From: Chinchilla lanigera
Lineage: Eukaryota; Chordata; Mammalia; Rodentia; Chinchillidae
NCBI RefSeq assembly: GCF_000276665.1
Contig: NW_004955476.1
Span: 9,655,051-9,719,050, forward strand
Length of the DNA stretch: 64,000 nucleotides
Direction of reading: 5' to 3'
Below the pieces are notes generated by a model. That model made no database searches, was not told where the DNA came from, and was given only the letters and a program-made list of their open reading frames with translations. Each line of letters starts with the position of its first letter. Positions within the stretch are counted from its first letter, which is position 1. Both the position numbers and the translations under genes were made by a program. This document shows, piece by piece, positions 1 to 11,198 of the stretch.

Positions 1-395
1 TTTTTTTTTTTTTTAAGTACTATGGAAGGTTAGGTTTCTCTTTAGCTAAAGGAATAGGTCCTATATGTGAAATAGAAGCACTACATAATCAATGTTTTTC
101 AAGCTTTATTTTTTTATTTTTTTATTTTAAAGAGAAAAAATAAAAACAAATTAAAAAACACAAAGCTCATGTACAGACAGAATCGAAAGACATTATGAAA
201 AGGCCTACATAAGTAGACCAAGTAAAGTAAGATTTAAACAATATTTTTAAACTTTGTAGGGCAACACCTCCCTGGAAGCCTGGCCCTCAGAGTCAAAGGG
301 CCCAGGCTTGAATTCCTGACGCACAGAAAACTGAAAAACTGAACACATTTGTTGCTCCGAGCTAATAAATATTGGGTAATTTATTACGCAGCAGA

Positions 396-396
<1 letters not shown>
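1..396. other. Window edge: T-rich tract and unique AT-rich sequence
   Basis: The first 14 bases are a T run cut by the window edge, possibly the tail of an antisense retroposon lying outside. Positions 105-160 are T-rich then A-rich low-complexity DNA. No gene or identifiable repeat was seen in the rest. Confidence 0.5.
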
Positions 397-435
<39 letters not shown>

Positions 436-438
436 GCA
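397..438. repeat. (TG)n microsatellite
   Basis: About 20 TG units, interrupted near the right end by CG. A histidine/threonine open frame across it on the minus strand is an artefact of the repeat. Confidence 0.95.
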
Positions 439-1432
439 TATGTGCACAGTACAAACTGTACAGATTTTAGATAAGGGGTAGTGTTGTGGACCCCACCTTT
501 ACGTAAGTACCCGTTGCCCTCTCTGAGGGGTGATTAACTCCCACCCCATGCACAGATGTGGCTCGATGCCCTGCCACTTCGCACACTTCGAGCATTGAAT
601 TCGGGCAACATCATGCAACTTGCTCGACTCGTTGGTGTGGGTGCAGTCTGCCCAGGTGGCAGGTAGCGTGAGGGGAATCACACTTTGGAGAAGCCACTGA
701 GAGTCCTATGGGTTATGGCGAAGTGCTCTGCCGAGAGCCTGAGAGCTGCTCATTAGGACACAGTAGTACACCCTGACTGACACAAACCACAGAACTCTGA
801 ACAGTGGAGGGACAGAAAATTCATCCGAGAAGGCACAAGACAGCACAAGCAAGGGGAGGAACGTGGGCTTGCCAGGACAGGTCCCTGTGCTGCGAGGGTC
901 ACCGAGGCAGGGCTCCGGCCAAGCAGAAGGCCCATGTGGAACACCCGGGCTGCAGGCAGTGTGCCTGGACGCACAGGGCAGGGTCACATCAGGAAGGCCC
1001 CTGACTACCAGGATCCAGGGCCCGGAGCCTGTCCTGAGATATTGTTTGGTATGCAGGGTTTTGAGGGAAAAAATCTACGGGTTAATTTAGGAAGATTGAT
1101 CTTTGACAGTTAAAGGATTAAGGTTCGGGAACAGACTGTAGCTCTCTAGTTGGTGAATAAAGATGACGTGGCCCTATTTACAAAGCATGAATAAATCATC
1201 ATATCCAGTACGTGTGGCCCCAGCAATGCTGCACAGCCAGCCACCGCGACCTCAGTCTTCATGAACAATAAGCACCCATGTGGCTCACGATCTGCAGATG
1301 GGCTGAGTGGTTTGCTGGTCTGAGCTAAGCTTGCGCGCTGCGTCGTGGAAGCAGTCAGCTGCCAGCTGAAGTAGGCGCCCTTGGCTGGGACAGCTGGAGC
1401 AAAATCTTCTCCACTTACCTTTCCCTTAGAAA
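439..1432. other. Unique sequence, no gene recognised
   Basis: Mixed composition with moderately GC-rich parts (roughly 840-1030). Several overlapping short open frames occur on both strands, none resembling a known protein. No repeat family was identified. Confidence 0.5.
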
Positions 1433-2714
1433 CAATTCATGGTAAAATTCACATAACACAAAATCAACCCCTTTGAAGTGAACAACTCAGTGGCACTTAG
1501 TAGGCTGAAAATGTGCAGTCCTCACCCTATCTAGGTCCCAAACGTTTCCTTCATTCCAAAGTAAAACGAGTTACACACGAAGCAGTCTCTCCCAAGCTCT
1601 TCCTGCCCCAGGCCCTGGCAATTATCAAGCTGCATTCGGGCTCCACAGATTTATCCTTTCAGGATATCTCATGGGAATACAGTCATGTAGTGTGTTATCT
1701 CTGTGCCTGACTTCTTTCACACAGGGTGATGCTTTCAAAATGTATCTCCGGGTGCACACTGGCATGTCATTCCTCCTTTTCATGGCTAATGTTCTACCTC
1801 ATGAGCGTACCACAGTTTATTTCTATGCTAACCCACTCCCATACATTTGGTTTCTACTTTTTGGCTACTGTATATAGTGTTTCTAAAAACAGCATACACA
1901 TATGCTGGTTTATTTTATTGGAGAAACCACTAAATGCTTTTCCAAAGTAGCTGCGCCATTTTGTATTCTTACAGGTGATGTAAAAGGGTTCCGGTTCCTC
2001 TACCAACTCTTGTGATTTTCTGTGTCTATGTGTACATTGTATTATCATCATGCTTGTGTTTGTGAAGTGATATTTCATTGTAGTTTTGATTTTTTCTCTA
2101 ATGACCAAGGATGCTGAGCTGTTTTTCATGTGCTTCTTGCCATTCAGATAGCTTATCTGCAGAAATGTCTATTTGGGTCCTTTGTCAATCTTTAATTGGT
2201 TTGTTTGTCCTTTTGTTATTGCCCATAAGATTCTTTACATATTTTAACATTAAGCCCTCATCAGCTATATCACTGGGCAAATATTTTTTCTTTCTATAGT
2301 TTATTTTTATTTTATTGATAATATTTTTTCAAAGCACATTTTTAAATCTGATGAAGTCCAATTTATGAGGTGTTCCCTTGCTTTTTATTCCTTGTACTTT
2401 TTCTATCATGTCTGAAATGCTAGTGCCAAATCCAGGATCATAAGGATCGACCCCCACATTTTCTTCCAAGAGCTGCATGGGTTTGACTCTTATACTTAGA
2501 TTTCTGATCCATTTTGAGTTAATTTTTATAGATAGGACATGTGAGTCTAACTTCATCTTCTGCACGTGCAAATCCATTGTGTCAGCACCATTGGTGGAGG
2601 AAACTCCTCTTTTCCCCATGAATGGTCTTAGCACATCTGCTGAAAGTCACCTGCCATTGACCATAAATGTACTGGTTTCTTTCTGGACTCTGAGTTCTAT
2701 TCCGTTGTCTATAT
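1433..2714 (-). mobile_element. Old LINE-1 (L1M-type) 3' region, antisense
   Basis: Read on the plus strand, this follows the reverse complement of an ancient mammalian L1 3' region. It has the block around 1441-1500 (AAAATTCACATAACACA, then CAACTCAGTGGCA). Further blocks follow about TTCTTTCACACAGGGTGATG, a CATTTCAT-like segment and AAGTCCAATTTATGAGGTG near 2352. The element is diverged, carries no intact ORF and cannot move. The 101-residue minus-strand open frame at 2329-2634 is L1-derived noise. The L1 continues to about 2960 beyond an hAT insertion. Subfamily assignment is from memory and not fixed. Confidence 0.85.
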
Positions 2715-2865
2715 CAGTGATGGTGAACCTTTTAGAGGCAGAGTGCCCAAACTGTACCCAGATCCACTTGTTTATTGCTCAGTGCTAACAGTGCAATTAA
2801 ACGAGACGATCTGATGCTTGGGTGCTAGGCCCGCTTGGCACACGTGTCGTAAGTTTACCACCACT
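2715..2865. mobile_element. hAT-superfamily MITE, copy 1 (inside the L1)
   Basis: A 151-bp non-autonomous DNA transposon. Its left end is CAGTGATGGTGAACCTTTTA. The reverse complement of its right end begins CAGTGGTGGTAAACTTACGA, so the termini form a degraded inverted repeat. Flanking 8-mers GTCTATAT (2707-2714) and GTGTAGAA (2866-2873) agree at five of eight positions, consistent with a decayed 8-bp hAT target duplication. The interior is too short to encode a transposase. It interrupts the antisense L1, which resumes at about 2874, so it is younger than the L1. Confidence 0.8.
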
Positions 2866-2873
2866 GGTGTAGA

Positions 2874-2960
2874 ACGCTGGTACCCTGCTATTTTAAATGC
2901 TGTAGTTTTATGTGTAGTAAGGTTTGAAATCAGAGAAGGGAGCTCAGTGCAGAGTTTGCA
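2874..2960 (-). mobile_element. Continuation of the antisense L1M fragment
   Basis: The text GCTGTAGTTTTATGTGTAGTAAGGTTTGAAATCAG (in two parts around 2900-2930) is what follows in old L1 consensus sequence after the point interrupted at 2714. It therefore joins with the segment at 1433-2714. Confidence 0.7.
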
Positions 2961-3699
2961 AGAACAAGCCTACCCCAATTTAAAATATCCGTCACATGTT
3001 CAGGGGTTTCCAGGACACCCGCCCTCACTTCTGATCAGCTGGTCGCTAACTCTAGTGTTCATGCTACCCTCTCAGGTCCCATCATCCAGTAAGAGGCCTC
3101 ACAGAACTCAGGCAAGTGCTGCACTTACTGGATCAAATTGGTCAGGAACCCTTAGAAAGATATATGAAGTTACTATGAAGAGCAGGTAACAAAGATGGAG
3201 ACTTGGGGGGCCTTGACACTTTGATGGTGCTTTAGTGTGTAAGACTACATAGCGTTGTGTGTTTGCTTGATTTTCACCTCAGTGGTATACAGCAGTTTGT
3301 GTTGGATCACATAGTTGAACATACGCTTCTGCAGTTAAATTTTTGCTGCAGGCCTTGTACACAGAGAAATGGAGGTCAGCCTTGAAATTTGTAACAACCA
3401 AGGGCTGCACAGAATTAGAACTTGAATAGTCACAGCAAGGAAACGCAGTTGGAATTATTTTCTCACAACCTCAGCCTTCAGAAAATGCCAGCTAGGGATC
3501 CGGTGTGGCTGTGATACACAAGGCAGCCGGGAAGGTCCGAGCACTCCGAGCTGGTCACGCCTGCCCAGCTGTGCAGGCTGCTGCTGCTGCTCTTTTATCA
3601 CACAGAGAACTTCAACTACAGCTTCAGACAAGCCTGAGATGGGATAGGTCATTTTAAGCGGAGGAAAGTGGAAAAATATTTGCTGCCTTTCTATGTTTT
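2961..3699. other. Unique sequence, no gene recognised
   Basis: No repeat family or gene recognised. There is a short CTG run near 3580-3592. A 123-residue plus-strand frame starting at 2818 begins inside the hAT element and is not credible as a gene. Confidence 0.4.
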
Positions 3700-3872
3700 A
3701 AAAGTAAATTTGGCCAGGCATGGTAGTATATCTCTGTAATCCCAGCACTTAGGAGGCTGAGGCAGAAGGGTTGCTGTGAGTTGGAGACCAGCCTGGGCTA
3801 CATAGTGAGTTCAAGGCCAGCCTGAACTACATAGTGAGACCCTGCCTCAAAAACCAAAACAAAAGTAAATCT
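3700..3872 (+). mobile_element. B1-type SINE with target duplication
   Basis: A 7SL-derived SINE starting at GGCCAGGCATGGT (3712) with GTAATCCCAGCACTT and GAGGCTGAGGCAG. Two copies of the GGCCAGCCTG...CTACATAGTGAG unit lie in tandem, which is the internal duplication of rodent B1. It ends in an A-rich tail near 3864. Flanks AAAAGTAAATTTG (3700-3712) and AAAAGTAAATCTG (3861-3873) form a target-site duplication with one mismatch. Internal A and B boxes would support RNA polymerase III transcription of a source copy; this one is probably inert. Confidence 0.93.
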
Positions 3873-3873
3873 G

Positions 3874-5635
3874 TAGGCCAGTTCTTTGAAGTACAATGGC
3901 AGCTGAGTTTATGAGCACCACAGAAATAGCCTGCCTTTGAGTCGTACCAGGACTAGCTGGGCAGCATGAGACCTGCTTGACTTAATTTCCTTCTTCATTA
4001 TGTTATTTTAAACCACATTTGGGGCCCGGAAGGAGACCTCGGTGAGCTAATCTTAGATTCGTGGGACTGGTCCTCAGCTTTTAAGGTAACCTCTACCACA
4101 AATCTAAGTCAACTCTAGATTTGTTTATCACACATTTTGGTCATGCTTCTAAATTTCATAAATCCGAACTGTGAAATTCACCAACAGAAAAGTAGTAGAT
4201 TTATTGTAAAAAGAATATTCTGTGTTCCTGAATCAAAATACAGAAACTGCTCAAAGAGAGCATTACAAATCTAGGACTCCGATTTGCTAAAGGAATCAAG
4301 GGGAAAGTAAAGTGATTTTAAAATACGCTTCATTATTTTCATCAGAATAGAACAGTGTAGATGTGCAAATAAAATAAAGCCAGCTGATTCAGCAGGAGAA
4401 GGGAAGAGAAGCCCTCAGAACAACGCTGCATAACCAAGCATACGTATGTGACAGATATGAAAAAGAGAAACATGTCACACAGGCCACGTGCAGGAGACAG
4501 GCTCAAGCCTAACTGCTCTTAAAAGGTTATTATATAGCAGAGGGAAACATTTCACCTGCACAAAATCAGGGAACAGCACCTTGGGTCCAGTGGTTCCTAA
4601 GGGAGGAGTAAAGCCAAGATCTTGGAGACAAAACTTAGGATAACCCTCCAGGGGAAACAGAGCCCCAAATACCATGCAAAGGTGGGATTTACATTGCACA
4701 TAAATTTATAATAAGACCGATTGGGGAATCTCTTTTCAAAACAGGACAATTACACAAAGAGTGACCATAAAATATGGGTAAATTGGAGAAGACGAATATA
4801 AAGTACTAAAAACAAGTGCTGGGTGAATCCTAAAAACTGATGGCCTTACAATTAAGAGAAGACAAAGACAAGATGAGTTCTGTTACAGGGAACCAGGCAG
4901 AATGATAATAGATCAAGGACTCCCAATCTAAATTAGATGTTAGGCTGTGGAGGAACACATCCTCGGTAGAATCATTTAACTTGGGGAAGTGAAAATGAAC
5001 AAGACTGGTCCAAACAAGGGACACTATTGACAAACTTAGAGGTTATTGACTTCGTATTGCTTAGTACGAGAGACCCTGCAGGAAAAATATCTGGAGACCT
5101 GTGTTAGAAAAACATGAGTATGGGCCAGAAAGCCAATCAGGGGATGCTCGGCTATGGTGAATTACACTCACCCTGAGCCTTTTACAGAGGGAACTTTTCT
5201 GAAAGGGCCACATATAAAGAAGAGGCAACCCTGGTACTGCAGCAAAGGAAATGTTAACCTGAGCACAGGGGCACAGAAGAGCTGAGGAAGACCAAGTCTT
5301 CCACAAGGACAGCAACGATCTTCATCCTCACTGACCCTCCAAGAACAGGAGCCACAAACCTCAGCTTGAAAACCTACCAGACCTTCCCTCCAACCGGAAG
5401 CGACATGGAGAGGCGGGAGCAGCTGTGCCCATAAGGGCACTCTTTCTCTAAGCAGAAGGCCTGAGAGCACGCTGTGGGGCCCAGGATGGCGCAGTCTCTC
5501 TAGGACAAGGTGGGAGCCATGCTCTGATCAGCATGGGTTCCAGAAGCAGTTACTGAGAAGGAAAATCACACTTCCCTGACAGCTTTGCAAACAAAAAACA
5601 TGGCGCCTCACAGAAGTCTTCATGACTGGTGCGGT
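3874..5635. other. Unique sequence, no gene recognised
   Basis: AT-rich to about 5050, then more GC-balanced to 5530. Open frames up to 100 residues occur on the minus strand (for example 5168-5470) but lack recognisable domains. No repeat family identified. Confidence 0.4.
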
Positions 5636-5765
5636 CACCAATGCAAACTCCCACACTGCACCAAACTCCCCACTCCCACCAATGCAAATTCCCACACTGC
5701 ACCAAACTCCCCAATGGTGGGATTGCAAACTCCCACCATTGCAATCTCCCACAGCCTGCACTCCC
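5636..5765. repeat. 41-bp tandem repeat with adjoining hairpin
   Basis: Units starting at 5640 and 5681 (AATGCAAACTCCCACACTGC and AATGCAAATTCCCACACTGC) are offset by 41 bp and nearly identical for over 30 bases. A shorter degenerate unit follows. At the junction, CAATGGTGGGA (5712-5722) and TCCCACCATTG (5731-5741) are perfect inverted complements around an 8-base loop. Confidence 0.85.
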
Positions 5766-5849
5766 ATCATTTCTCGGCCTTTTTAAGTGAAGAAAACCAC
5801 ACTCTGTCCTTCTGTGGGAATAATACCATTAACAGCAATGATGATGACA

Positions 5850-5943
5850 GCTAATTTCATACAATGCTCACCAAGTGGCTCACTTTACATTTAGTTCACT
5901 TAATCCTTAAAACAGCCTAGTAAAGTAATTATTATAATCCCTG
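5850..5943 (+). mobile_element. MIR SINE, left part
   Basis: CACTTTACATTTAGTTCACTTAATCCTTAAAACAGCC (5881 onward) matches the MIR pattern in which a threshold-to-tail stretch reads TTTACAT...ATTTAATCCTCACAACA. It stops at TAATCCCTG, where another element has inserted, and resumes at 6133. MIR is an ancient tRNA-derived SINE. Confidence 0.65.
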
Positions 5944-6132
5944 TTATTTATTTATTTACTTGTTTATTAACTTATTCGTACGTGTTTGCAGCACATCCTG
6001 AAGACATTCTTTGTGGGTAATTGGTACATGTACGAAGCACATCACCTCCCCTCTCCATCTCTTAGTTCCCTTTCCATTTCCCAAAGATCTACCTATTTAC
6101 TACTGTCTGTCTTTTATTTTGCTTATGATTTG
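5944..6132 (-). mobile_element. Insertion in MIR, probably an antisense 5'-truncated retroposon
   Basis: A 189-bp insert bounded by a perfect 9-bp duplication, TAATCCCTG (5935-5943 and 6133-6141). Its left end is TTATTTATTTATTTACTTG, as expected for a degraded A-tail read in antisense. That makes a truncated LINE the likeliest source, but the body was not matched to a family. Confidence 0.6.
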
Positions 6133-6262
6133 TAATCCCTGCTTTTCAGACAAAGTAACTGGTTCTCAAAGAAGCTAAATAATTTGCCCAAAGTTAGCAT
6201 GTGACATACCTGAAATTGGAACTCTGGCTCCAAAATCAGAGCCCACATTCTACTCTGTGTCT
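6133..6262 (+). mobile_element. MIR SINE, right part
   Basis: TTTTCAGACAAAGTAACTGG, TAATTTGCCCAAAGTTAGCA and GGAACTCTGGCTCC are diverged forms of the MIR core and 3' half. They complete the element begun at 5850. Confidence 0.65.
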
Positions 6263-8845
6263 GAGGCATGAGACAATATCCTTCAAGATGCTCTGAATAC
6301 ATGAGGCCACAACTGATACCTGAGTGAGAGACTGTTTCCCAACAAGTTATGTCACAGGTCACAGACCTTGGTCAAGAGCATCCTGGAAAGCCTGACAAGA
6401 AGAAAACTTGGTTTTATCTGCTTTCCTTCACTTGGTCTCTGCCATGTTTTCTGGATGTGGACTACACCAGATGGAGTTTCCTGGAAACATCGTATTGGAA
6501 GAAGCGGCCTCCTTTGCCAGGACTGGCTTCTATCCTGACTGTGCTGGGTGTGGTGTTGATGTTGATGTTGTGATAATCATCTGATTTGTTTGGACATAAG
6601 GCCCATGAAGAAGTTGGTGTAGACCTAATTCAACTCCTGAGGTCCTAAGGGATGCCACCCACTCCAGGAGCCCAGATGGTAGCGGCTGGAGGATATTCCA
6701 GCTCAATCAGGCATCCAGAAGCCATCTGGTTGACCCTGGAAAGAACAAAAATTAAGAGGCTGGACCTGCTTTCCCGGCTCCATGATTCAGTGGGCATCCA
6801 CTTCCTCCTGCACCTTCCTAAAGGGAAGCCACGGCCCAAACCAGGACTCCCTTCCCTCTGCACTGACTCGCATGCCACTGTTTTTGTGCAGCTGTAAGCA
6901 CTCTGAAACAGCGAGGCGGCTTTCATTACCTCCTAAACTAATGATGATTTTAGCAGATATTCTGGTTCTAGAGGTGCATAGGATCTGAATCGTCTCCCCA
7001 ACCCCACATTTCCCATATCCCTGTTATTTGGGGTGAGGGTAGAATTTTGCAGAATGCATTTTTCACAATCTAGGGACCAGCACATTGCCACTCTATAAGA
7101 ATCTGCTAAACTACACAGAAGTTCATTTCCTTCTACTCTTGAAAAGATACATTGAGACAGAAGCATAACTAAAGCATTTTATCTCATGAAACAATACACA
7201 TTTCTTAATTACAATTGTCTAACATTTAGAAATGTGCACACATAATCTATTTGTAGATCTTTTGGAGTTTTAAAGGTATTCATACACTTCAAAGTAAAAG
7301 TGGTTTAACATTAACATAAATATGTAGGAAGAAAAATTGAAAATATCTAATTCTAAAAAAAGGAAGTAACAAGAGAAATTTTTGTTTTGCATATCTGTTG
7401 TTTTCAGTTCTTGGTACAATTACACTTCTAATCTGTGCTTATAAATAAAAAGTAATTGTAATGACCTTAACATTAGGCATCATTAAATGATTCTCTTTTT
7501 CAAATCTGGTATGAAGCAAGCAAAACAACAAGGCATGTACTGAATCAAAAGCGTATCATCCTTTACTTATCTAACCAAACAGTGCATTCACATAACACTT
7601 GACCTTTCTCAAGCGAGGTTCAGGACATAAAAGTTTAGAGACTCCAACCATTTGGTGCATAAAATCGTAAGAACAAACAGTGAATACGAAATTAAAAATC
7701 TAATATTAACTGACTAGGGTGCTGCTGCTTGGAAGTTCCCCTGATAGGATTAGCTTCTTCCCAGATTTCAACTCCAGTGAACTAGTAATGCTTCCACATG
7801 TTAGTAGCTGCGCAGGCTAATCCCAGCTGGCATAAGCTTTTATAAGTATGCAAGAGCATGAAGCTAGGCATGCATTAAAATGTGATAATAGCTCACTTCG
7901 GGGACATGTGAAGCAGGAGGCTAAAATCCAAATGCCTCTGGCATCTATGAAGCATCACTTCTCTGTTTTGAGAAGTAATTCTATTATACCACTTTTAGAA
8001 GAGAAGAAATCAACTTTATAAATATAATCTTTCATCCTAACCAAGGTTTCTTAAATTTGAGCAATTTACTCAAATATGATTTTAAATTCCAGGTGAGCTG
8101 GAAATAATTTAAGGTTCTTAAAATGCGTTGTTTACTTTTTATCAATGCAAGTGTAGAAATGATTACAAAATATGATTGATCCTAAGGAAAATATTAGGCA
8201 GCATGATGGGAGAAGATATGAGGATAAAATTGAATTCAGAGAAGAAGAAATAAATTTTAACAATATTCTCACCAATCCCCTGAAAAGACCATAAGGTGGG
8301 GTTCCCTATGTTAAGATAATGGGAAGATATCTATAAAACCTCTGAAGTATTCAGATGAAAATTCTTAATAAAATGAAAAGTAACTATGATATTTAATATT
8401 AACACTAAAATAACTAAGAAAAGTAGATTTCTAAGTACACACATGCATATAATCCCTACCCCAAAAAGTGAGTTTTAAATAGTAAGTATAAACCATCACA
8501 GTTACCACTCAGCAACTGGTAGTTAAGGGTATCAAATCAGGAAAAGCGCCTGCTTTTATGAAGTACAAATGAGAAAACTGGAAATAAATGGATGTCACCA
8601 GTGTCGTTCCAGGAATCACTACGTGTTTTCCCCAGTATAAGACATAACCAGAAAATAATCAGCCTTAAAAACGAGAGATCAAAATGCCAACCCTGATGAG
8701 CCAATCCTCCTGTACCTGCAGTCAGTATTCTCTTACTCAGTGGCTGCTCTGCCAGGTAGGTTTTTTAAATCAATCTCAGCATACAATAGCACAGTTGTAA
8801 AATTATGATTATGTATTAATTAATTTTGTTTATTTAGCTATGCAC
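6263..8845. other. Unique sequence, AT-rich beyond 7140
   Basis: No gene or repeat family recognised. 6350-7010 is of balanced composition with short ORFs on both strands. 7140-8840 is strongly AT-rich with few frames over 60 residues. Confidence 0.45.
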
Positions 8846-9212
8846 TGTTGGGGACTGGACTGTGTAAAGGTTAAGTTGCTGATCACAGTGCTCTCCAGCC
8901 ATATTGGGAAGCTCATATTCACAGCCTCTGAAGGCAAGATAAGGCCGCAGCTGGGGACATTTGACTCTCACTCCAATTCCAGGTCAACAACTGCCAACCT
9001 AAGAGATAAGACAGTTCCCTCAATTAGCAAGATTTACTGCATAGAACGTCTTTGTTCTGACTTCTCAAGGCCTTGCTCAGTTTTGAGGGCTTTTGCCTCA
9101 TATATGTCCTCCACTTCCTACACCCTCCTGAATTGTTAAGATTCAATAAATGCAGACAGTCCAGAGAAGTCTTTGTATTTGCTCCAAGAGAGCTCTCACC
9201 TTCCTGGACCCA
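8846..9212 (+). mobile_element. Probable solo ERV LTR
   Basis: The segment runs from TGTTGGGGACTGGAC to CTGGACCCA(CA). It thus has the TG...CA ends of an LTR, is about 367 bp long, and has AATAAA at 9145-9150 some 60 bases before its end. No second LTR or internal region is nearby. A target duplication was not found, so the boundaries and the call are tentative. Class II LTRs often begin TGTTGGG, but the family is not assigned. Confidence 0.5.
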
Positions 9213-9331
9213 CAAGCCATATTGCATTTTGTCTTTTTAAATCATTTTCCATGTGCTCATCTCCAAGATTGGGAGCCTGATCAGAATCCAATAGTTTACT
9301 AAGATTAAAATACCATCAATTCTTTTTTTAG

Positions 9332-9525
9332 AAATTCAAATTTGTGCCAGGCGTGGTGGTACGTGCCTGTAATCCCAGCACTCAGAAAGCTGAGGCAGGA
9401 TGATTATTGTGAATTTGAGGCCAGCATGTGCTACATAGGAGTTCAAGGCCCGCCTGGACTACATAGTAAGACCCTGTCTCTAAAGACCAAAAAATAAAAA
9501 AATAAATAAAAATTCAAATTTGTGC
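9332..9525 (+). mobile_element. B1-type SINE with perfect 16-bp target duplication
   Basis: The SINE body starts at GCCAGGCGTGGTGGTACGTG (9346) and has the duplicated GGCC(A/C)GC...CTACATAG right half. It ends in a mixed A-rich tail. AAATTCAAATTTGTGC at 9332-9347 and 9510-9525 is an exact duplication, showing endonuclease-primed insertion that is relatively young. Confidence 0.95.
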
Positions 9526-10026
9526 TACATGATTCCTAAAACATTAATGCCCTTTAAATAAGAATACTTTATTTATCTATGTTATATTTAAACTGTTTTA
9601 TAATATCTGTTTTCCTTTCAAATGTTTAAAGTAAAACACAATTACATAAATCTTTAAAATATTATTATATAGTCTACAAAATCTTTGCCACTTATCTTTT
9701 GAAATATCTTTAATTTTTCTGCTGTACAAATCATAAAGATATCTGGCTAATGACTCTCAATTCATTTCCATTGTGCAAGTATCTAAAACCTACACAGGAA
9801 AAAAAGCAAATAATTGATTATTCTAAGCTCCATTTAATTTGAATATATATTCAAAGACCTTTCTATAGTACCTAGCTATTAAAATTATATTGTAAAATAA
9901 AATTTGATGATGTATGAAATGCTTCTACTGTATCCAATGGAAAGAAGTTAAATTGTTGGATCCCAACTGTACTTTTAAAAAAGTCCAAGTATTTGGGGAG
10001 GGAGAGGAAGTGAAGGCCCACAAAGT
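9526..10026. other. AT-rich unique sequence
   Basis: No gene or repeat recognised; very AT-rich. Confidence 0.5.
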
Positions 10027-10134
10027 TGTGCCGGCTAGAATCCCAGCTCTTTGGGAGACCAAGGCAAGAGAAGCACAACTTCAAGGCCATCCTAGGCAAC
10101 TTGGTGAGACCCTACCTCAAAATAAAAAATAAAA
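10027..10134 (+). mobile_element. Diverged B1/B1-ID SINE fragment
   Basis: GAATCCCAGCTCTTTGGGAG, CAAGGCCATCCTAGGCAACT and GTGAGACCCTACCTCAAAAT follow the B1 order, with an A-rich tail to 10134. It lacks the tandem right-half duplication, so it resembles the B1 half of a dimeric element. Confidence 0.75.
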
Positions 10135-11109
10135 AAGACTGGGATGTCATGCCGCGCAAGGCCCCGGGTTTTCTCTCTCCTATGGGAGGCAGTGGGGTTC
10201 TAAATTCCCCAGTGAGAATTTCCACACCGTCTCTGCTGTGCTCTCTCTCCACAGCCTTCTCTTCATTGTTTCCCTTTGCACATCAACCTCCTACATTGGA
10301 GAGAAAATTGAAGCTTCACTGCACTGCTACTGAGGCCACAAAGCCTCCGACTCACACCTTCACCCACTCTTTCCCTCCAGTGCTGGTACAGGAGCCCCTG
10401 CTCCCACCAACACAACACCCTACCATGCTTTCAGTGTTCCATCTCAGCTTTAAAAGCGGGGTAAATTAGGCACCACTTCTTTTCTCTCGAGCATACTCAA
10501 CCACTCCTTGACGAGGGTTTTCCGACTGGCGCTCGAATTCAATTAGGTCTTTCTTACCTGAAAATTAAATCCTCTCCCTGTGCTCTCCCCTTTTCTTCAG
10601 ACTGCTCTGCCCCACCCCCAGTGAAATGTCTTATCCATTCCTTTTGTTCCCACTCATTCTCAAACCATTCAGGTTTGGCTTTCTTGCCAACATTTGACAA
10701 ATTGAAGGGCATTTCCTTACTTCTCACTTATTTTGATCTTTAAGAATTGTTTGGCTGTTTTTTCACTCTTTTTCCTTGAATTCCACAATATAATAATCCA
10801 CTAATTTTCATCCTGCTTGTTTCTGTCCTTCCTGGGCTTATGCCCTCTATTTACTCCCTGTGTTTTCTTAGTAAACCCTAAGCTTTCTTCTTCACTCTGC
10901 GTTTTCTCTTGGACAATCTAGGCAGAGCCCTGAAGGCTCATCTCCCATCTGCATCCTGAGAACTCCTAAATGGCAACATCCACCCTGAGGCCTCCTGTAA
11001 GCTCGGCTGTTGCATAATAACACCTATTTTCATTTACACAGATTAAAGATCCCTCAAGGTCTGCATGCCCAATATTGAATCCTGGTCTTCTCTAAGCTTA
11101 GTGCACTTT
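10135..11109. other. Unique pyrimidine-rich sequence, possibly old L2
   Basis: CT-rich in many places (10180-10950), resembling degraded L2, whose recognisable part begins near 11110. The 147-residue plus-strand frame 10026-10469 starts inside the preceding SINE and is not taken as a gene. Confidence 0.35.
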
Positions 11110-11198
11110 TAACATCCTGTCTTAGGGAAAGGAACCCTGTTCCTCCAGATGAGCAAACAAGAAACCTCCAGGTTATCACTGACACCTCTAACAAATTG
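11110..11198 (+). mobile_element. L2 LINE fragment, left of the MaLR insertion
   Basis: GGTTATCACTGACACCTC matches the L2 motif read as (G)TCATCCTTGACTCCTC in typical mammalian copies. The sequence resumes at 13422 after the MaLR element. Old and non-functional. Confidence 0.6.

Noticed and set aside
2329..2634. 101-residue minus-strand frame as a gene
   Set aside because: It is diverged L1 sequence with no function of its own.
10026..10469. 147-residue plus-strand frame
   Set aside because: Its start lies in a B1-like SINE and the rest is low-specificity CT-rich sequence.
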